From positions 62,001 through 126,000 of the forward strand of contig CAJZBQ010000056.1 in assembly GCA_914767885.1 (NCBI GenBank): a stretch of 64,000 nt of DNA, given 5' to 3'. The notes below the pieces were generated by a model, which was not told the DNA's origin, made no database searches, and saw only the letters and a list, made by a program, of their open reading frames with translations. This document shows, in pieces, positions 55,326 to 64,000 of the stretch (its first letter is position 1; each line of letters begins with the position of its first letter). The position numbers and the translations under genes are program-made. Source of the DNA: Blepharisma stoltei. Its lineage: Eukaryota > Ciliophora > Heterotrichea > Heterotrichida > Blepharismidae.

Positions 55326-55787
55326 ATGTCAAAGGCAAAAGGACGCAAGGCAGAAAAGGTCGAAGAGCCAGAGCAAGCGATGTTAGGCCCAAATCTGACA
55401 GGCGAAAAAATTTTTGCTGTTTGTCATTTACTCGCTACTTTTAATGACACTTTTATTCATGTCACTGATCTGTCTGGAAGGGAAACACTTGCAAGAGTCA
55501 CTGGTGGGATGATGGTAAAAGCTGACAGAGAAGAAAGTTCACCATACGCCGCTATGCTTGCAGCTGTCGAAGTGTGCAATAGACTGAAAAAGCTTGGAAT
55601 AAACTCTTTACATATAAAAATCAGAGCCAGAGGAGGCACTGAAAGCAAAACACCAGGACCAGGCGCACAAGCAGCTTTGAGGGCTTTAGCTAGAAATGGG
55701 ATGCTGATTGGAAGAATTGAAGATGTGACACCAATTCCTACAGATAGCACAAGAAGAGCTGGTGGAAGAAGAGGGAGAAGGCTTTAA
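55326..55787 (+). CDS. RPS14: 40S ribosomal protein uS11 (RPS14)
   Basis: 153 residues, intact. [60 protein letters not shown] and the C-terminal [11 protein letters not shown] are diagnostic. It sits on the small-subunit platform contacting 18S rRNA near the mRNA exit. The Met at 55326 is chosen over an upstream in-frame Met because the leader is AT-rich and unlike the family; the basic N-terminus [15 protein letters not shown] fits. No IES or intron, and GC-richer codons. Confidence 0.98.
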   Translation: MSKAKGRKAEKVEEPEQAMLGPNLTGEKIFAVCHLLATFNDTFIHVTDLSGRETLARVTGGMMVKADREESSPYAAMLAAVEVCNRLKKLGINSLHIKIRARGGTESKTPGPGAQAALRALARNGMLIGRIEDVTPIPTDSTRRAGGRRGRRL

Positions 55788-56047
55788 GCACTTTAATTTA
55801 CCTTGGTTTTTATTTAAGCGGAATATTAAATAGCTAATTTCAATATAAAAAGGGGTATTCGAAAAGATTTGTTATAATAATTACTCAATCGTGCTATTTA
55901 ATGTTTTCTTTGCTTCTATTTCAATTTTCATTTCTTGTATAGTTCATTGTTTATTTTTCACACATAATTATATATAATATAAAAAAGATCAACGGCTTTG
56001 TCAAAAATTCTTGACAGGTAAGAAATGACTGTAAATTATGTGATTGG

Positions 56048-56752
56048 CTATACTTTGCTCTCTAAAGACTCAATTTTTCTTTTAGATTTTGAGAGTTCAA
56101 GCTCTAATTGGCTGACTCTTTCACTTTTAGCAAAAAGCTTCTCTTGCATATTTTCCATTTGCAAAGCGTATAAAGAGCCTTTTTCTTGCCCAGCTTGAAT
56201 AAAAATACTTTTTGCTTCATGGAGCTCATCTTGTAAGCGCTTGTTTTCTTGAGAAATTTTATCAATTTTTTCTTGCTTATCTTCTATTGTTTTTTCTAGC
56301 GAAAACTTAGATTTTAAAATTTCAGTCTTTTCTCTTTCATATTCCTTTGTTTTTTGGTCTAGGCTTAAATTAAGTTTTGAAATATTTTCTCTTAAATCTA
56401 GTTCAAGTATATCCTTAATATCCCCTATATAAATTTGAATAAAATTAATTTTTTTTTCGAAATAAATAATTATTTATATATAAGAGTTAGTCTTTAGCTT
56501 TTGTCTGTATCGTCTTAGCCTTTTTTCTAAGCGCAAAACTTTATCTTCACTTGTTTCTATTGGCTTTGGTAGCAACACAGGCTCTGGTGCTGGGGTAGGA
56601 TTTATTACTGGAGCAGATGAAGTGAGATCAATTACAAAAGTTCTTCTGACTTTTTTACGACTTGACGATCTAGTACCAACTGTTGATCCAACACTAACAG
56701 GGCTCAGCAGTAAAGGTGCCTTTTCATTTGTAGAGGTAGGGACTCTTTTCAT
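56048..56752 (-). CDS. Coiled-coil protein (217 aa)
   Basis: MKRVPTSTNEKAPLLLSPVS, a Ser/Pro-rich N-terminus (APVINPTPAPEPVLLPKP), then a continuous coiled coil from LRLEKRLRRYRQKLKTN through RLQDELHEAKSIF to LELELSKSKRKIESLESKV. No specific family recognised; a structural or cytoskeletal role is likely. One short IES splits the coiled coil. Confidence 0.7.
56428..56478. other. Short IES in coiled-coil gene (about 51 bp)
   Basis: TTATATA repeats at both sides; removing 51 bp joins LKTNSYI to GDIKDILELDL. The exact TA is ambiguous within the repeat. Confidence 0.7.
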
Positions 56753-56769
56753 TACAAAATATAATAATT

Positions 56770-57235
56770 TTAATGGGCTTCTGGTAAAAAGATTTTTAAG
56801 GTTCAGAGTTACTGGTAAGTTGATCCCCAGGGAAGTGTATCCCATTCTTTTGGAAGTCTGGTAGGTTTTTGCCTGGCAAGAATATCATGGCAGGCTTTTG
56901 ATCCTACCTCAAGACGACAAGACCGAAGGCTCAAAGTGACTCGCACTCCTGGGAATCAATATGTGCCTGTTGAAGGCAAGGTAGTCCAAAAGTAGGCATT
57001 TGAGCACTTTCCCATACTTTGAGGACTGCCAGAGGTTAAGGAATTCGTGCTGCAGAGTTTGACCTAAGCGTGTTCAGGTGAGTCGTCTCCCAAGAGACTG
57101 ATGACTTTACTATTTTTTGTGATGTCGACAGACTAAGGGCCTGACGTGAAGCCGGTGCTAAGGCCACCTCAAACCTGAAGCTGGCTAGGACGAAAGGGCT
57201 GAATAATTCCCAGATATCTGCTATAATTTAACTAA
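56770..57235 (+). repeat. GC-rich island F
   Basis: A GC-rich, non-coding block starting shortly after ATTTTAATGGGC; composition and size match islands A-E. Confidence 0.55.
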
Positions 57236-57837
57236 TCTGGTAAAAAGATTAGTGAGCAGTTAAAAAAAATTATCAGGCAAATAATTATCAGAATTATCAA
57301 ATATAATAGGATGCCAGCTCCTTTTATTAGTAAAAATCTTATATAATAAGCTTAAATTACCAAAAAATTTTTTAACTGAATTTACAATAAAAGGCTAGGG
57401 TTATAATGATTTATAATTTGTTACAATATTGTTTAAATAATATAGCGATTAAATCTGTTTTTTAATCAATTTATTTGCTATGTTTTTATTCTAATATGGA
57501 GCTTGTAAACCTCATTGAACTCTATTTGCAAAATACTACTGATACCTTTCTGTTATATTTAATTAAATGAATGAGATATTAATATTTAAATAAATATAAT
57601 AAGCTTATATAATTCATACTGAATAAAGAAGAAAGACATTTATACATCATATTATGTATTTGATTAAGCGAGGCATAGCATTTTTCTAATTGCCTTTATC
57701 ATCTCCAATTGAAATTGAAGCAGGGTCTAAAGGGCTTGAGAGGTAGAAGAATTAATTAGCTTGCCTATATCAGTAGAATCTTTTGCATTTAGACAATTTA
57801 TTGATCAAGATTAATTCTAATGGGCAAATGGGATTTA

Positions 57838-58262
57838 TTTTCAGTTCCTAACTCTTCATGAGTACTTAATGCTTGGGTGGCACTTGACCATAACTCCAAC
57901 TAATGCCCTTTTTCTGTCTGCACCACAAAATGGTGATGTCTGACAGTCTTCGAGAGACTCAACCGTTTAGGCCTTGATCCTTGACCAGCTATTAAGGACT
58001 GCCTACCATCAACAGGGCTTGAGTTTTGCTGAATCGCCCAAAATTTTCCTTCTTGACCTATCTGAGCCTTATTGCAGACTAAAGATTACCTCCTAAGAAG
58101 TACGGAACGATATTTCACCTCGGTCTTTTTATCTAAAGGTTGAGAAAAAGGTTTAACACCAAAAACCTACTCGGAGAACTATTGCTAATGGGATCTACCT
58201 TCCTCAGACCTGCATCAACTCGCAGGGTACCGATGGCCTAACTCCGCTCGCCATTTTAATAA
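57838..58262 (-). repeat. GC-rich island G
   Basis: A GC-rich block whose right edge reads CGCCATTTTAAT, i.e. the ATTAAAATGGCG terminus on the minus strand. Confidence 0.6.
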
Positions 58263-58330
58263 TTCCCGAATTTATTGATTCATAAAATTAAACAAAATTT
58301 ATTTGACTAATAATAAATAAGTAGCACATA

Positions 58331-59630
58331 ATGGGATGTGGCAATAATAAGCAACAGGCGCAGGAAGTTGAAATTCCAGTGGGGCCAACTGAATTATTTG
58401 TAAAAACTGAAACTTTTGATGCTAATGCATTTTTTGATGATGTAATATTTTTACATCCAAATAGTTCTTTGCTTAATATATGATTATTAAGCTAAATGTG
58501 TGCATAAAATTTTATAGTTTTGGCTAGACTATAATGTTCATGATAGATCAATTAAAATGCGCGTTTTTCAAGAAAATAACCAAAAATGGCATCCCTTGAA
58601 TTTTCTTATTATCTACTGTCGCCTAATTCTCTTTCTATATTTTGGTTTGACTTATCCAGCTATTTGCCTAAGCGATACGTAGCGTTGTGTGGCTATCCCA
58701 AGGGGAATGAAAATTTCTCGAAGTGTGCAACCAATCTCAATTGGTGGAGGCTGGGATATAGCACATAAGGGATAATCTTTATACTAAAAGTAATTAGGAT
58801 GCTTAAGATAAAAAAGATTCTACTAATTTTTTATAAATACAGAGCTTTTCCAATTATTGGATTACTTACCAATCCACTTTGCGTGTTGAATAAATACATT
58901 CATGCATTCATTCTAAAGATAATATCTGCAAAGGAAAAAGTTTCACAAGTAAACTCTAATGAGTTTTCAATTAAGCCAGAGGATTTAGAAGCTGAAGAAT
59001 CTCTTCATGCGAAAAATATAAGAAAAACCAGTGAAGATGAAGAAGCTGAAGTTGTTAAAACTGCAAAAAAATTAGATAATTCGATGGATAAGAAAATTTC
59101 TAAATATCCACGCAAGCTTACACCAATCCCAAACCCACCACTTCCAACAACTTATACACAATTTCCTTTACTCTTCTTTAAAATTGGGAAAAAATGTAGG
59201 TAAAATTTCCAATTTTTAAATAAATTAATCCCCTTTAATTAAAAGCAAAATTTTTTGTTTTCATAATTTGAAGTAATAAATTATTTAAAGCCCACTTTAA
59301 TGGAAGTATTACAAATAGAATGCAAGTTATATAGTTGGCACACAATATCAATTAATTTTTAAATTAATTCTTAAAATTTATATTATTTGTAGATATTTTC
59401 TTTTTTTAAAAATTATAGCCAAGTTTTTTTTGAGATTAAAGTTAGTAAATAAGCCCAAACCCACTTCATTATTTAGGGAGAGAAAAATAATTTTTGATGC
59501 AAAACCTACAGATGGTTTTAATTTTGATTTTCTGGATCAAATTAAGCAAGAAAATATCAAAACCCCTAAAGATGATCTAGATAGCTTAATAAAAGATTTA
59601 AACTCCTCCAGCAGGGTTTATGTCTTATAA
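58331..59630 (+). CDS. Putatively N-acylated, charged protein (175 aa)
   Basis: Begins MGCGNNKQQAQ (Gly2 myristoylation, Cys3 palmitoylation). Body: ELFVKTETFDANAFFDD, then after IES 1 ISAKEKVSQVNSNEF and a charged helix (EDLEAEESLHAKNIRKTSED). After IES 2 come YKPKPTSLFRERKIIFDAKP and LDQIKQENIKTPKDDLDSLI. Resembles small ciliary/membrane-anchored scaffold proteins in style, but no family is recognised. Frame is exact after removing two IESs, one of them carrying a GC-rich island. Confidence 0.7.
58448..58924. other. IES with GC-rich island H (477 bp)
   Basis: TA at 58446-58447 and 58923-58924. Excision joins AFFDDVI to SAKEKVSQV. The island (about 58552-58790) starts ATTAAAATGCGCG. Confidence 0.75.
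59157..59451. other. IES (295 bp)
   Basis: TA at 59155-59156 and 59450-59451. Excision joins PPLPTTY to KPKPTSLFRE. The interior has family 3-like TTAATCCCCTTTAATT sequence. Confidence 0.75.
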
Positions 59631-60307
59631 TTTAAATATCCAAGACTGGAAATATAAATTTATATGATCTCGTAAATAAATAGTAAAAAAGATATGGAAT
59701 TTGAAACACTTACTCTCAATTGAAAAAATAACTAGCCAGCTAAATATATAGAGTTCTAGGCTAAGGCTGATTGCACTTTCGAAAGATTTAATATATCAAA
59801 GAACTAAATCTTTGATGAATGAGCAATAATTTTGTTTACACAAAGGGAATTTCTTGAAAAAATGTATAAATTAATTTTTTTTAGCAGTACACAAATATTT
59901 CTTTAGATCCTATATAAATATAAATTAAAAGTGCACTAATAAAAAATTTTTTTGTTTTCCCCAAAATATATGTGTTTTAATGTTTTACTTATTGAATAAA
60001 TAGGGCTAAGAAATCTCGATTATTTATAAAATCATGGCATATAATAATATGGCATAATTTTTTTACTCTTGAATGCAATAATAACCATATGAGTGAAGCA
60101 GAATAGAATTAAATTAAAATAAATAAATAAAGACTGATTGAAATATAATAAATAAATAAGATGCTCCTTTTATTAAAAGATTAGAAATCATGATTAGTTC
60201 TTAAAATCAATAATTTATTTTTGCTTTAAAGATAATACAGCTTATTTACACAAAAATTTTGATAAATAAAGATTTGATAAACGATAATAGATGCATAAAT
60301 AAAAAAA
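59631..60307. other. AT-rich spacer
   Basis: About 680 bp of very AT-rich sequence; nothing supported. Confidence 0.55.
60301..60307 (-). terminator. Pol III terminator of tRNA-Lys
   Basis: Seven T on the minus strand directly after the tRNA discriminator base. Confidence 0.8.
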
Positions 60308-60380
60308 CGCCCACCGGGGGGCTCGAACCCCCGACCACCAGCTTAAAAGGCTGGCGCTCTACCGACTGAGCTAGACGGGC
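60308..60380 (-). tRNA. tRNA-Lys (anticodon TTT)
   Basis: A 73-nt cloverleaf without intron. Acceptor GCCCGTC pairs with GGTGGGC (two wobbles). D arm AGCTCAGTCGGTAGAGC and T arm GGGGGTTCGAGCCCCC are canonical, giving the internal A and B boxes. The anticodon loop CTTTTAA gives TTT, reading AAA/AAG Lys. Confidence 0.97.
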
Positions 60381-61132
60381 TTAAACATACTATATTCTAA
60401 GAGTTTATATACCAAACTCAAAATATTTTATTAGATATAAACTTTAATTTTCTTTCACAAGGATGAAAACCTTAATACCTCATATTTATTAGGGCTGACT
60501 CATTTCCCTTTAAATTAGAACAAGATATCGGTAAAATTTCCATTTCTTAAGTACTTTAAGCCTCCTTTAAATAGGAAAAAAAATTTATTTTTCCATAAGA
60601 CATTTTACATGTAAAATTTAAAATTAATTTTAACCTAATTTAATTAAATCACACTGAATTGATTAACTTTTTGAATAAATTGCCTATAAAAATAAATTAT
60701 TTTTTTTAAATTAAATAAATCCCCTTGCATTTGAACAAAATTTTTGGTTCCAATTTAAAGAGGGAGTAGTTAATGTGAATATATTGCTGATGATAAAATT
60801 AATAATAAATATAATGACTGATCATTAGATATATAATAGTTAGATATTTATTATCCAAATAATATAATTGCTTACCCTATTTAATAAATTTAATTCATAA
60901 TTTCTGATATACTTTTTGCATTATTTGTAAAAAGACTTCGACGTGTGGATTATTTTTCATCATGCGAATATTGCAGGCATGCGTCAAGTTTCGAATCTAC
61001 ATCTGGACCTCTTTTTGCAAAAAAAAGAAAGAGATTATCTATTAATTAACTTATTTTTAACCCCAAAAAGGGCTTATTTTTAAAGTGTCTATTAATAAAA
61101 GTCGAATATATTTTTAAATACATTCGTATTTA
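60381..61132. other. Spacer with a family 3-like element
   Basis: Contains the element at 60497-60768. Around 60955-61060 the minus strand has a short open stretch (KRGPDVDSKLDACLQYSHDE) without a start; too short to call. Confidence 0.5.
60497..60768. mobile_element. Family 3 TIR element (degenerate, about 270 bp)
   Basis: Left ACTCATTTCCCTTTAAATT with a second CCTCCTTTAAATAGG inward; right a weak hairpin ending GAGGGAGT and TA. It shares TTTAAATAGG with the copy at 4100-5301. Confidence 0.5.
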
Positions 61133-62352
61133 ATGGAATTCAAGCCTCTTCAATGATTTTTTGTCCTGAACTCGTGCGAAAAAGATTACTCAAAATCACC
61201 CTATATCCAAGAATATTTTTCCGCGATTTCATCTTTTGCTTTTTTTGTTCCTTATATTATAAGAATCCTTCTCCTTCGTAGAGTTTCATTGCCAAATGGT
61301 CTCATTAAGATGTATTACGCTTTAATATTAGTAGGGATTACAAGCACAATTTTCCATTCCAGATTATCGTATCTTACACAAAATAATTCTTTTATGTAAT
61401 TTTCCTAATGATTTTTAATAAAAATCGCTATTTTATAAAAAAATATTAAAAAAAAATTATTATATTTACTGTAAAAAATTGTACCTATCTTACACAATTT
61501 ATTGATATGACATCTATTCTTGTCACACAGCTGATTTTTGCCAAAATTATTGATATGAAAATTCCTAAAACCTTTGAAAAACTTATGATGATTTTTTATG
61601 TTTTAAGCTTTGTGCATCCTTTACCTTTGTCATTAAATCTTGTGATATTGTTTATTCTATTTTCGAGATGGACTTTTTCGACTGTCTCAAGAATTATCCT
61701 ATATGAAGCTTTAATAAATTATTTTAGAAAATAAAATATTCTTACTCCCCCCCCCTCCGTGAGTGAACAAAACCATTAGAAAATACGCCCCAAAAAACCC
61801 ACCCTCCGTGAATGAACAAAAATTTTTTATTGAAAAAAAATTTGATATATAAGTGATAATTATTATAATGCAATCTCGAGCTAATTCTGTTTAATTTTAA
61901 AGAAATTGCTTTTTTAAAACATAAATTTTACAAATTAAATTAATATTTGCTTTCCAATTTTTGCAAATTAGGATTTTTTAAAATTTCGAAAAAAAATTTT
62001 TTATAAAATTTATATATAAATATTTTTTAAAAAACAAATTAACCCCCCTCCGTGAGTGAAAAAAATTTTTTTGTTCGCTCACGGAGGGGGGGGAGTTAGA
62101 TTTTTGGGGAATTATATTAGATGAGGGTATAATATGATGAAATTCACCTTAATAGCAGGAGTATCACTAATTTTGAAGCTCTGTGCCTTATTTTGCATAC
62201 CACTAGATCTAATATGCACAGGCTACGAATATTTTCACGGTTTTTGGCATATTTTTATAGCTGCATATTGCTTCACAGGACTGATAGGTATCGAGCTTCT
62301 CTTGAAATCTGGCCATCTGAAGCCAAAAGTGGTCGAATCCAAGCTGCTTTAA
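61133..62352 (+). CDS. Alkaline ceramidase (CREST superfamily)
   Basis: 236 residues, seven hydrophobic segments. CEKDYSKSPYIQEYFSAISS, GITSTIFHSRLSYLTQFIDM (first catalytic His and Asp) and the C-terminal CTGYEYFHGFWHIFIAAYCF with the paired histidines fit the ceramidase zinc site. It hydrolyses ceramide to sphingosine in ER/Golgi membranes. Two IESs: one flanked by an 11-bp direct repeat, the second hosting a MITE. The start at 61133 precedes FKPLQWFFVLNSCEKDY (W from TGA). Confidence 0.9.
61377..61492. other. IES in ceramidase (116 bp) with 11-bp flanking repeat
   Basis: ATCTTACACAA occurs at both edges, TA within it at 61375-61376 and 61491-61492. Excision joins RLSYLTQ to FIDMTSIL. Confidence 0.92.
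61722..62114. other. IES in ceramidase hosting a MITE (393 bp)
   Basis: TA at 61720-61721 and 62113-62114 within AATTATWTTAGA direct repeats. Excision joins LYEALINY to IRWGYNMMKFTL. Only about 39 bp is not MITE. Confidence 0.8.
61745..62098. mobile_element. MITE family 1 copy, nested (354 bp)
   Basis: TA at 61743-61744 and 62097-62098. Two direct CCTCCGTGA motifs at left and a hairpin at right; nearly identical to the copy at 63515. Confidence 0.95.
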
Positions 62353-62389
62353 TATTTAAAAATATAAATCATAATTGATTTAAAAATAA

Positions 62390-63414
62390 TTATCCTGATG
62401 TCAATCTCTGATAAACCCCATTCCACTGCTGCTCTAAAATCGCACACTCTCTGCATTGATTCGAACTTTCTGGGGTGCATCGAATTTCTACATTCTGAAT
62501 AGGTGCATAACAATGGACCTTCCCATCTGTGCACATCTTAGAAATTCTTCCACATCTATTTAGCAAATATCCTCTAGGCAGCTGCATTGCTTTAACATCA
62601 AGCTCCATGCAAGCGGCACAGTTGCATCCATTCCCAGGCCCACAGTTGCCATCACAACATTTGCACCTGACTTTCATAGGCCTTCCACAGTAATATTTTC
62701 CGTTTTGACCTAGTCTTGATGTATTTCCTTCACTGTTTTTCGTTATTTCTATTGGGTTTCTATAACCGAGCATTTTTTTATGGCTGAGACTTCTCTATCT
62801 TTCTCTACGGGAAAGAGGGAGGTCGGTTTCACCAATTAATATTGGCTTGGCCAACTCCAAAATGGCAGAAACCATGTAGCAATTGGTGTTATCACTTGGG
62901 GATTTTGTCAGACCAACATTAGTTGGATAAACCAACTCCCTCTTTCTCGTCAGGAAAGATCGGGAAGCCCAAACCATAAAGATGCTCAGGCTATATTAGC
63001 ATTTCCTTCATAAACTATAGATGCATTCATATTTTGCTGAGCTACAGGGTAAAGCAATTCATTGGAGTGCGTATAAATTATATGAGAAAGAAAATCGTCT
63101 TTTTTGCCTTGGAATTTACAAAGCCTGCAGGAAAATTTCTTTTGTGGGCATCGAGATTGGTGGGACTTTTTTTCGCTTCGGCTCATAGGTTGGTTGCAGT
63201 CTTCACAAGATGAGGGAAGATTGCTGATAATTCTGCGCAAGGGAAAGGATACTGAGTAAGAAATCCCTTGGGTTCTACAAAATGGGCAGGTGGTCTGGGT
63301 TTTTGCGCATTTTTCACAGGCGATATTGTGGCAACAGTTAAATTCAACTGCATCTTCACAGATTTCTAGACATAAGAAGCAAGATAAATGATCTTCAGAG
63401 TTTAGCGATACCAT
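62390..63414 (-). CDS. RING plus TRAF-like zinc-finger protein
   Basis: 269 residues. RING: CFLCLEICEDAVEFNCCHNI, CEKCAKTQTTCPFC. A TRAF-type finger follows: CEDCNQPMSRSEKKSHQSRC, FSCRLCKFQGKKDDFLSHII. After the IES the C-terminus is a compact Cys-rich block (YYCGRPMKVRCKCCDGNCGP, NGCNCAACMELD) seen in ciliate RING proteins. Probably an E3 ubiquitin ligase. If the IES junction is wrong, the Cys-rich block would be a separate gene starting at 62773. Confidence 0.82.
62781..62995. other. IES with GC-rich inverted-repeat insert (215 bp)
   Basis: TA at 62779-62780 and 62994-62995. The ends carry imperfect TIRs around CTTTCTCTACGGGAAAGAGG. Excision joins YEGNAN to KKMLGYRNPIEI. Confidence 0.75.
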
Positions 63415-63514
63415 TTCTAATAGAAATTATGCTAATTTTAATTAAATTAAGCAAAAAATTAAAGTCAAATAGCATAAATTCTAAAAAAATAAGCTATTTA
63501 TCTAGAATTTCTTA

Positions 63515-63878
63515 CTCCCCCCCCCTCCGTGAGTGAACAAAACCATTAGAAAAATCGCTATTTTTTGCCCAAAAACCCACCCTCCGTGAGTGAACAAAAA
63601 TTTTTATGGAAAAAAAAAAATTGATATATAAATGATAATTATTATAATGAAATCTAGAGCTAATTCTGTTTAATTTCAAACGAATTGCTTTTTAAAACAT
63701 AAATTTTATAAATTAAATTAATATTTGCTTTCCAATTTTTGCGAATTAGATGTTTTTTAATTTCGAAAAAAAATATTTTTTATAAAATTTATATATAAAT
63801 TTTTTTAAAAAAAAAAATTAACCCCCCTCCGTGAGTGAACAAAATTTTTTGTTCACTCACGGAGGGGGGGGGGAGTTA
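63515..63878. mobile_element. MITE family 1 copy, intergenic (364 bp)
   Basis: TA at 63513-63514 and 63877-63878. The best-preserved copy: C run, two CCTCCGTGAGTGAACAAAA motifs 55 bp apart, core, then motif-loop-motif hairpin with a G run. Confidence 0.95.
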
Positions 63879-63954
63879 GTAAAATCTATTTTTTATTATA
63901 TAGGAGAGAACAGATTTTTGGGTTATATAGAAATAATTGTATATAAATTTCACA

Positions 63955-64000
63955 ATGGGCCGAGAATTTCAAGAATATTTTGAATGTTCCCAAATCTATG
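63955..64000 (+). CDS. Start of a gene cut by the window end (possibly Yippee-like)
   Basis: MGREFQEYFECSQIY, open to the window end. The spacing and the expected next Cys are reminiscent of Yippee-family N-termini, but 15 residues cannot prove it. Confidence 0.35.
   Translation, partial: MGREFQEYFECSQIY

Larger units (their letters stand above)
56753..58330. other. Intergenic region with two GC-rich islands
   Basis: Holds islands F and G separated by about 600 bp of AT-rich sequence. No gene supported. Confidence 0.6.

Noticed and set aside
60955-61060. Short minus-strand coding stretch with DVDSKLDACLQYSHDE
   Set aside because: About 25 codons with no start or conserved context; left as an unproved fragment.
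63515-63878. CRISPR-like repeats from the recurrent CTCCGTGAGTGAACAAAA motif
   Set aside because: Only two direct copies plus a palindrome within each element; this is MITE end structure.

Overview
Organism and nuclear type. The window reads as germline (micronuclear) DNA of a heterotrich ciliate, best matched by Blepharisma. Three independent signals support this. (1) In-frame TGA falls where conserved families need Trp: the GWGC catalytic motif of ATG4, QRRRW of chitin synthase, WW of a SPRTN protease, NWIAFG of a Ca2+-ATPase. Genes end only in TAA or TAG. (2) Introns are 15 nt (one is 16 nt), GT..AG. (3) Exons are broken by AT-rich inserts bounded by TA. Removing each insert down to one TA restores both the reading frame and a conserved protein, as expected for internal eliminated sequences (IESs). 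I place 51 such inserts in about 28 genes. Every reconstructed coding span is an exact multiple of three.

Layout. 1-3 kb: TKL kinase (5' cut) facing an outer-dynein-arm docking coiled-coil gene. 3-5.7 kb: repeat-rich gap. 5.7-7.3 kb: divergent histone H4/H3 pair, with a MITE inside the H4 tail. 7.7-16.5 kb: PX-BAR sorting nexin, SLC35B1 transporter, ankyrin protein, a decayed gene, PX protein, START protein, kelch protein. 16.5-25.4 kb, all minus strand: ATG4, three unrecognised genes, and a CHHC-zinc-finger/coiled-coil/RING protein. 25.5-28.6 kb: tandem WWE-domain genes, the second frameshifted. 29-34.4 kb: cullin-3-like gene, two unknown genes, a START protein. 35-39.3 kb: chitin synthase with eight IESs. 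39.7-46.3 kb: SPRTN protease, two small genes, P2B Ca2+-ATPase. 46.7-49.2 kb: a Cdd1/McrB helix-hairpin-helix gene of bacterial type, its decayed copy, a kelch gene. 49.7-55.8 kb: Rab, Deltex, STIMATE-like, importin-alpha-like, ribosomal protein uS11. 56-64 kb: coiled-coil gene, acylated-type protein, tRNA-Lys, alkaline ceramidase, RING/TRAF protein, start of a new gene.

Repeats. Nine copies of one MITE family (TA ACTCCC.. ends) and at least two further families share one architecture: a terminal motif repeated in direct orientation at one end and a short hairpin of the same motif at the other. A second class consists of GC-rich, non-coding islands of 200-560 bp, several carrying an ATTAAAATGG-like terminus. 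At least five of these sit inside IESs of coding exons. A 36-nt GC-rich hairpin occurs twice.

How the genes fit together. Genes are packed tightly (convergent stops 17-20 bp apart), and most are household cell biology: chromatin, cilia, trafficking, autophagy, ubiquitin, calcium, lipid, cyst wall. The notable biology is the germline load of inserts, and the CHHC-RING and WWE/Deltex genes that could belong to small-RNA and ADP-ribose/ubiquitin signalling.
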